NCBI RefSeq assembly: GCF_012986595.1
Contig: NZ_JAAQYM010000007.1
Location: forward strand, 186,001 to 250,000
Direction of reading: 5' to 3'
DNA length: 64,000 bases
Source: Pseudomonas koreensis
Lineage (GTDB): Bacteria; Pseudomonadota; Gammaproteobacteria; Pseudomonadales; Pseudomonadaceae
Shown here: piece by piece, positions 59,035 to 64,000 of the stretch
Layout: each line of letters opens with the position of its first letter
Position numbering within the stretch: position 1 is the stretch's first letter
The notes under the pieces: model-generated
The model's input: the letters and a program-made list of their open reading frames with translations, nothing else
Database searches by the model: none
Told to the model about the DNA's origin: nothing
Made by a program: the position numbers and the translations under genes

Positions 59035-60660
59035 ATGAAGTTCGAGAAAAACACCGAGCTGGATCAGGCCAATCTGCGGATCATCATCGCCAGCATCGCC
59101 ATGGTTTATATCTGCGTACTCGGTGCCTTGCCGGGGCAGCGTTTCGATACATATCTGCCGGTAGTGGTCTACATCGCGCTGTTTCTGCTGGCGTCGATTG
59201 TCTTGCGCCAGGCCATTGCGCGCTGGCCCGGGCATTACCCGGCGCGGCGAATATTCGCGATGATCCACGATTACACCGGCACCTGTTTCGGCCTGGTGCT
59301 CGGCGGTGAAGCGGCGTTGCCGCTGTACGCGGTGATCATCTGGGTCAACCTGGGCAACGGCATGCGCTACGGCTCGCGCTATCTGGCGATTGCCACCGGG
59401 TTGGCGCTGCTGGCATTGCTGGCGGTTTATCGGTTGACGCCAGTGTGGCAGGCGCAACCGTACATGGTGCTGATGTTGATGCTCACCAGCACGGTGATCC
59501 CGTTCTACGCGCACTTGCTGCTGGAGCGCACGCGCAAGGCGTCGGAAGAAGCGGTCGCAGCCAACCTGGAAAAGTCGCGGTTTCTCGCCCAGGCCAGCCA
59601 TGATCTGCGCCAGCCGATTCACTCCATCGGTCTGTTTACGGCGTGCCTGCGCGAGTCGCGCCTGGGCGAGCAGGAGCGGCAACTGGTCGACAACATCGAC
59701 CGCTCGCTGCTCAACGTTTCGCAGTTGTTCCGTTCGATTCTCGACCTCTACACCCTCGACAACGGGCGCATTCTGCCGCGATTGCAGGTGTTCCATCTCG
59801 GCGAGTGGCTGGCCGACCTGATTCGCCAGAACGCCGAGGCCGCGCGCTGGGCTGGCGTGGAGTTGCGCCTGCGCCCCTGCCAATACTGGGTGCAGAGCGA
59901 TCCGGCGTTGCTCGCGACCCTGGTGCAGAACGTGCTTTCCAACTGCTTCAAATATGGCGCGCAACGTCCGGTGCTGATTGGCGTGCGCAAACGCGGCGGC
60001 GGGCTGGCCATCGTGATTTATGACCGCGGCAACGGCATTGCCGAGGAGCATCTGCCGAAGGTGTTCGAGGAGTTTTATCGGGTGCGCCAAGTGCGTGACA
60101 AGGACGTGGAAGGCGTCGGCCTCGGGCTGTCGATCGTCAAGCGTCTGGGGCAGTTGATCGGTGTCGATGTGGCGTTGCGCTCGCAGCTTGGGCGCGGCAC
60201 GGCGGTCACGCTGTATGGCTTGCCGGTGGCCGTGGCTACGCAGTTGCCGGCTCAGCGTGATGATCTGCGGCAGGCCGGCCTGTTGACCGGGCTGAAGGTG
60301 TGTCTGGTGGAGGATGATCGCAACGTCTTGTTGGCAACGTCGGCGCTGCTCGAGCGCTGGGGCTGCGTGGTGCAGGGCGAGTTGAGCGGACAGGGTCTGG
60401 TCACCGATTGCGACATCATTGTCGCCGATTACGATCTGGGGACGCATTCCACGGGCCTCGAGTGCATCGACGCCGTGCGGCGCCAGCGTGGTTTTGCGGT
60501 GCCGGCAATGATCATCACCGGGCATGACATCGAAAAAATACAGGCGGCCTTGCACGACCGCCAAATTGCCATCCTGTCCAAACCGGTACGCCCGGCCGAG
60601 CTGCGCGCGACCTTGCGCAGCCTGCGCGACCGGCAAACCGAGCCGGCCGAGCAGGTTTGA
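59035..60660 (+). CDS. Hybrid sensor histidine kinase with C-terminal receiver
   Basis: A 541-residue kinase: five or six membrane segments in residues 15-165, a coiled linker, an H-box with His189 in A-S-H-D-L-R-Q-P-I-H, N-box Asn303, glycine boxes at 332-335 and 361-365, then a receiver domain with E-D-D at 426-428 and phosphoacceptor Asp465 in V-A-D-Y-D-L-G. The start at 59035 has AAGGA eight bases upstream. It is divergent from the NarL-type regulator, forming a likely phosphorelay. The H-D-L-R-Q-P type is common in Pseudomonas hybrid kinases for carbon or quinoprotein control. Confidence 0.9.
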   Translation: MKFEKNTELDQANLRIIIASIAMVYICVLGALPGQRFDTYLPVVVYIALFLLASIVLRQAIARWPGHYPARRIFAMIHDYTGTCFGLVLGGEAALPLYAVIIWVNLGNGMRYGSRYLAIATGLALLALLAVYRLTPVWQAQPYMVLMLMLTSTVIPFYAHLLLERTRKASEEAVAANLEKSRFLAQASHDLRQPIHSIGLFTACLRESRLGEQERQLVDNIDRSLLNVSQLFRSILDLYTLDNGRILPRLQVFHLGEWLADLIRQNAEAARWAGVELRLRPCQYWVQSDPALLATLVQNVLSNCFKYGAQRPVLIGVRKRGGGLAIVIYDRGNGIAEEHLPKVFEEFYRVRQVRDKDVEGVGLGLSIVKRLGQLIGVDVALRSQLGRGTAVTLYGLPVAVATQLPAQRDDLRQAGLLTGLKVCLVEDDRNVLLATSALLERWGCVVQGELSGQGLVTDCDIIVADYDLGTHSTGLECIDAVRRQRGFAVPAMIITGHDIEKIQAALHDRQIAILSKPVRPAELRATLRSLRDRQTEPAEQV

Positions 60661-60661
60661 T

Positions 60662-60970
60662 TCAACGCTTGCAGAGGTAATCCTGAGTGATGGTGGTTTG
60701 CAGGCAGTTGTACTGGCCCATGGTGCGGCAGATGTTTTTCTCGGAACCGGTCACCTCGGCGTTCTTGTAGCCCCAGGTCTTGCAGCGCTCCGACGCGACG
60801 GTCAGGCCTTGCGCGGCGCTGGTCTGGCCGCTTTCAAACTGGCCCAGTTCGTAGGAGACCTGGACGACGCCGTCGTTCTTGCTGCCACCGGTGGCTTCCC
60901 ATTGTTTGGGCGTGGCGCAGCCCGTCAGGGCGAAGGCGGTGAGGGTGAGAGTTGCGATCAGGCTTTTCAT
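60662..60970 (-). CDS. YecR-like lipoprotein
   Basis: A 102-residue lipoprotein with the lipobox L-T-G-C (Cys near 18) and a domain with W-G-Y-K-N-A and three further cysteines that may pair (E-R-C, N-I-C, Y-N-C, Y-L-C). The pattern recalls YecR-like lipoproteins. It ends one base from the convergent hybrid-kinase gene. Confidence 0.75.
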   Translation of the reverse strand: MKSLIATLTLTAFALTGCATPKQWEATGGSKNDGVVQVSYELGQFESGQTSAAQGLTVASERCKTWGYKNAEVTGSEKNICRTMGQYNCLQTTITQDYLCKR

Positions 60971-61003
60971 GATGGAACGGAGTCCTTTACCGGGGATGAG
61001 GGA

Positions 61004-61318
61004 TCACTGGAACGGAATCGGCGAGGCGCCTTTGGGCAGGCACGACAGCGGCGGGGTCATGATGCCCATGCTTGCCACGGCGATAATCGCGCCGCTGGGC
61101 AACTCGCAGTTGTATTCGCCGGCCGGGGTGTAGGCGGTGTAGTAGGTGAGGGTGCTGTCGCTGCGGACGTTGTCGATTTTCGACACCGGTTTACCGATGA
61201 CGGTCTGGGCGCGTTCTTTCATGCTGGCTTCGGTGGGTTTGGCGGTCTGGCAACCGCTGGCGCCGATCAGAAGGGCGCCGACGAGCGCGATTTTGCAGAG
61301 GTTTGCAGGCAGTTTCAT
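61004..61318 (-). CDS. Small lipoprotein
   Basis: A 104-residue lipoprotein: signal peptide and lipobox G-A-S-G-C, then a short domain with two further cysteines (Y-N-C-E-L-P and L-S-C-L-P). AAGGA nine bases before the ATG at 61318. Next to another lipoprotein gene on the same strand; function unknown. Confidence 0.75.
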   Translation of the reverse strand: MKLPANLCKIALVGALLIGASGCQTAKPTEASMKERAQTVIGKPVSKIDNVRSDSTLTYYTAYTPAGEYNCELPSGAIIAVASMGIMTPPLSCLPKGASPIPFQ

Positions 61319-61503
61319 GGTGCTTCTTCCTTGGTGTTGTTCTGATTTCCAGGCACAACGATCCCGCGCACTGCACAGCGGCAATGTTGGGGAGCATCGG
61401 GGGTTGCGAGGGAATATAACGCCGGGTGGCGGGGCGGTCGATTAGCACAAATGTGCTAGTGCAGCGGTGGGAGGGGCGACCCGAACGGGTCGCCCCGCGC
61501 CGA

Positions 61504-62229
61504 TTACTGAGGGGAGTTGAACTGGTCGGAATAGCTGCCGGTCATCAGCGCCGAAGCGACGCGATCAGAGCCGACGCCGACGCGTGAGTAGGCATAACGA
61601 TTGGCGCCGACCTTGTCGGTGCCGTCGGAGGCGACGGTATTGGCGCCGACATGATCGGAACCATCGGAAGCCACTGCGCCAGCGCCGACATGATCGGAAC
61701 CATCGGAAGCCACTGCGCCAGCGCCGACATGATCGGAACCATCGGAAGCCACTGCGCCAGCGCCGACATGATCGGAACCATCGGAAGCCACTGCGCCAGC
61801 GCCGACGTGATCGGAACCATCGGAAGCCACTGCGCCAGCGCCGACATGATCGGAACCATCGGAGGCCACTGCACCAGCGCCGACGTGATCGGAACCATCG
61901 GAAGCTACTGCGCCAGCGCCGACGTGATCGGAACCATCGGAGGCCACTGCGCCAGCGCCGACATGATCGGAACCATCGGAAGCCACTGCACCAGCGCCGA
62001 CGTGATCGGAACCGTCCGAGGCGACTGCGCCAGCGCCGACGCGGTCGGAACCATCGGAAGCCACTGCGCCAGCGCCGACGTGATCGGAACCGTCCGAGGC
62101 GACTGCGCCAGCCCCGACATGATCCGAACCATCAGAGGCCACCGCCTGCGGCTGGGCAGCCCAAACCGTTGGCAGCATCACGGTCGCCGCGACCGCAAGG
62201 AGGGCGCCTGACAAAAGCGTGTGTTTCAT
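61504..62229 (-). CDS. Exported protein with fourteen 13-residue tandem repeats
   Basis: A 241-residue protein: signal peptide (LLSGALLAVAATVMLPTVWA, cleaved before A-Q-P), then 14 direct repeats A-V-A-S-D-G-S-D-H-V-G-A-G from residue 29 to 210, and a tail R-Y-A-Y-S-R-V-G-V-G-S-D-R-V. The last two repeats have diverged (T-V-A-S-D-G-T-D-K-V-G-A-N). RBS GGAGA lies upstream. Its size and Ser/Asp/Gly richness suggest an extended surface or matrix protein; comparable short-repeat exported proteins occur in pseudomonads but the function is unknown. Confidence 0.8.
   Translation of the reverse strand: MKHTLLSGALLAVAATVMLPTVWAAQPQAVASDGSDHVGAGAVASDGSDHVGAGAVASDGSDRVGAGAVASDGSDHVGAGAVASDGSDHVGAGAVASDGSDHVGAGAVASDGSDHVGAGAVASDGSDHVGAGAVASDGSDHVGAGAVASDGSDHVGAGAVASDGSDHVGAGAVASDGSDHVGAGAVASDGSDHVGANTVASDGTDKVGANRYAYSRVGVGSDRVASALMTGSYSDQFNSPQ
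61600..62145 (-). repeat. 39-bp tandem repeat array, 14 copies
   Basis: Exactly 39 bp per unit (13 codons) through the middle of the exported-repeat gene, with most units nearly identical in DNA as well as protein. Such an array should change copy number by slippage or recombination. Confidence 0.9.
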
Positions 62230-62721
62230 GATTTTCTCCACGACCCATCAGCCACACAGCATTCCGTTGGCCCGGGGTTGACCAGATTGGCGATTGGCAC
62301 GGGCGCACGGTTACGTGCACGGGTGTCGACGTATTGCATGAAACCGCGATAGCGAACTGGAAAGTATAGATCGTCAAACACGGGCCACGGCTGGCCGGGG
62401 GAGGAAGTGATAGTCGGTTAACTTCCTTGCAAAAGCTCGCTTGAAGGAAATCAGTCTAAAAACACCTGCCCATGACGACCAGGCTTTTGCTAGCCTCAAA
62501 GATGTAGGCGAAGACGCAGACTGATGCGCAAGCGGATAGCAAGGGGACGTGGGGCGCGTTCCGAAGGGTACACGGTTAGAAAGATCTCCGCGCTGAGATC
62601 CAGCCCTTACGCCGTGTGAGGCAGCAGAGCACCGCTCTTTTTCCATGGTTGCTTTTGTACTGTGAGAGGCCCGATAAACCTTGTAAGCCAGAGACCAGCA
62701 CTGGCCGCCTACTCGAATACC
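62230..62721. other. Intergenic region without a clear gene
   Basis: I find no supported CDS or recognisable structural RNA in these 490 bases. The promoter of the repeat-protein gene must lie near 62250-62400. A small RNA ending at the hairpin at 62722 cannot be excluded. Confidence 0.45.
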
Positions 62722-62745
62722 AAAGCCCGCATTGCTGCGGGCTTT
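62722..62745. terminator. Intrinsic terminator after the transsulfuration genes
   Basis: AAAGCCCGCA / TGCGGGCTTT with a 4-base loop, 16 bases past the stop of the PLP-enzyme gene on the minus strand; its symmetric form could end plus-strand RNA also. Confidence 0.8.
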
Positions 62746-62760
62746 GTCGTTGTTGCAGGG

Positions 62761-63933
62761 TCAGATTTTCGTCAGCGCGTACGCCAGATCGGCGCGCAGG
62801 TCTTCGAGATCTTCGACACCCACCGACAGACGCACCAGGCCATCGCCGATGCCCAGTTTGGCGCGGGTCTCGGGTGGAATGGTCGCGTGGGTCATGATCG
62901 CCGGGTGCTCGATCAGGCTTTCGACGCCGCCCAGGCTTTCGGCCAGGGCAAAGATCTTCACGTTTTCCAGAAAGCGCCGTGCGCCATCCAGATCGCTGTT
63001 CAAGTCCACGGAAATCATCCCGCCGAAACCGTGCATCTGCCGCTTGGCCAACTCATGCTGCGGGTGCGACGGCAGGCCTGGGTAGTAGACGCGTTTGACC
63101 TGCGGCTGTTGCTCCAGCCACTTGGCCAGTTCCAGCGCGTTGCTGCAATGACGCTCCATGCGCAGCGCCAGGGTTTTCACCCCGCGCAGGGTCAGGAACG
63201 CATCGAACGGGCCGGAAATCGCGCCGACCGCGTTTTGCAAAAAGCCGAGTTTTTCCGCCAGTTCAGGGTTCTGCCCAACCACCGCGATACCGCCGATCAC
63301 ATCGGAGTGACCGTTGAGATACTTGGTGGTCGAGTGCAGCACGATGTCGAAACCCAGCTCCAGCGGGCGCTGGATATACGGGCTGGCGAAAGTGTTGTCG
63401 GCGACGCTGATGATCCCGCGCGCACGGCAGATACGGGCGATGGCAGCCAGATCCGACAGGCTCAGCAGCGGGTTGGTCGGCGACTCGACAATGACTAGGC
63501 GTGTGTCGTCCTGCAGCGCCGCTTCGAACGCCGACAAGTCAGTCAGATCGACGTAGCTGAAACGATGCCCGGCACTGCGCTGGCGCACCTTGTCGAACAG
63601 GCGGAAGGTGCCGCCGTACAGGTCGTTGCCGGAGATCACGTGCGATCCGGCATCGATCAGTTCGAGCACGGTGGAAATCGTTGCCAGCCCGGAAGCGAAA
63701 GCGAACGCCCGGGTGCCACCTTCCAGATCCGCCACGCAGCGCTCCAGAGCGAAGCGCGTCGGGTTGTGCGAACGTCCGTAGTCGAAGCCCTTGTGCACGC
63801 CGGGGCTGTCCTGCAGGTACGTCGAGTTGGCGTAGATCGGCGGCATCAGCGCGCCGGTGGTTGGATCAGGCTCCTGCCCGGCGTGGATCACCCGGGTCGC
63901 GAAGCCTTGGGAATGCTTGTCGTGCTGACTCAT
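62761..63933 (-). CDS. Cystathionine gamma-lyase/synthase family PLP enzyme
   Basis: A 390-residue Cys/Met-metabolism PLP enzyme: G-F-D-Y-G-R-S-H-N-P-T-R-F-A-L-E near residue 48, the PLP-Lys region H-S-T-T-K-Y-L-N-G-H-S-D-V, and S-L-G-G-V-E-S-L-I-E-H-P. The start overlaps the stop of the upstream cystathionine beta-synthase gene (ATGA). As in P. aeruginosa PA0399-PA0400, this points to reverse transsulfuration (cystathionine to cysteine) rather than MetB, but gamma-synthase activity cannot be excluded. Confidence 0.88.
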   Translation of the reverse strand: MSQHDKHSQGFATRVIHAGQEPDPTTGALMPPIYANSTYLQDSPGVHKGFDYGRSHNPTRFALERCVADLEGGTRAFAFASGLATISTVLELIDAGSHVISGNDLYGGTFRLFDKVRQRSAGHRFSYVDLTDLSAFEAALQDDTRLVIVESPTNPLLSLSDLAAIARICRARGIISVADNTFASPYIQRPLELGFDIVLHSTTKYLNGHSDVIGGIAVVGQNPELAEKLGFLQNAVGAISGPFDAFLTLRGVKTLALRMERHCSNALELAKWLEQQPQVKRVYYPGLPSHPQHELAKRQMHGFGGMISVDLNSDLDGARRFLENVKIFALAESLGGVESLIEHPAIMTHATIPPETRAKLGIGDGLVRLSVGVEDLEDLRADLAYALTKI

Positions 63934-64000
63934 GCGAGGGATCTCCGTAATTGGTTGAGCATGTCGGTGCGGGTGATCAGGCCATGGAAGCCCGAGGCGT
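63930..64000 (-). CDS. Cystathionine beta-synthase C-terminus (partial)
   Basis: The minus strand at the window edge encodes G-F-H-G-L-I-T-R-T-D-M-L-N-Q-L-R-R-S-L-A and a stop at 63930. This is the end of a CBS domain of the kind that terminates bacterial cystathionine beta-synthases. Only 22 codons are inside the window. It overlaps the start of the gamma-lyase gene by four bases, giving a two-gene transsulfuration operon. Confidence 0.75.
   Translation of the reverse strand, partial: ASGFHGLITRTDMLNQLRRSLA

Noticed and set aside
61600..62145. Possible CRISPR array from regularly spaced repeats
   Set aside because: Units are directly abutting with no unique spacers, and the array encodes a secreted repeat protein.
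61584..62231. Long repetitive plus-strand frames across the 39-bp repeats
   Set aside because: They stay open only because the repeat unit is a multiple of three. No start context, and the minus-strand frame has a signal peptide and ribosome site.

Overview
The window reads as chromosomal DNA of a Pseudomonas, most likely of the fluorescens group. It is GC-rich and densely coded. It carries several families of short REP palindromes of the kind common in fluorescent pseudomonads, and its gene set (PqiA, MntP, TerC/Alx, PotF-type binding protein, many LysR regulators, a cystathionine beta-synthase/gamma-lyase pair) is typical of that genus. This is judged from sequence character alone; no search was run. 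I saw no rRNA, tRNA, CRISPR array, prophage or insertion sequence.

Layout. 1-5.2 kb: 3' part of a YdiJ-type FAD/Fe-S dehydrogenase, two overlapping pqiA genes running against it, and a DUF1624 membrane acyltransferase-like gene. 5.2-5.6 kb: a deletion scar joining the end of a LysR gene to an internal piece of an MFS transporter gene. 5.6-8.7 kb: Sad-type aldehyde dehydrogenase with a divergent LysR gene, then a GST. 8.8-15.2 kb: a probable catabolic cluster (NCS1 permease, LysR, ArgE-like M20 deacylase, DUF1028, RidA, flavoprotein monooxygenase). 15.4-18.7 kb: the most interesting locus, a radical SAM/SPASM protein downstream of three proteins that share a C-terminal GDL-motif domain, a candidate peptide- or protein-modifying system. 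19.1-25.6 kb: TonB receptor, methyltransferase, thioesterase and diguanylate cyclase. 25.7-36.6 kb: small exported proteins, a quinone-oxidoreductase-like gene divergent from a MarR-GNAT fusion gene, VOC, LysE, YghU, LysR, a TPP enzyme, a helix-hairpin-helix protein and a DUF72 protein. 36.6-40.6 kb: mntP behind a yybP-ykoY riboswitch, then a QseBC/PmrAB-like two-component system divergent from PepSY and cytochrome b561 genes. 40.6-44.6 kb: a three-gene sialidase-like / membrane / LtaS-like sulfatase operon. 46.2-48.0 kb: a low-GC island of small orphan genes that resemble immunity genes, one of them frameshifted. 48.1-53.0 kb: LLM monooxygenase, flavin reductase, a second NCS1 permease and a PotF-like binding protein. 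53.0-64.0 kb: TerC, amidase, AraC regulator with a BASS transporter, a LuxR-type regulator with a hybrid kinase, two lipoproteins, an exported protein built of fourteen 13-residue repeats, and the transsulfuration pair.

Much of the window is metabolic and regulatory accessory content: transporter/oxidase/hydrolase modules, each with its own regulator. Two of these modules pair closely related NCS1 permeases with different flavin monooxygenase types. The radical SAM/GDL locus and the immunity-like island are the parts that ordinary annotation explains least.
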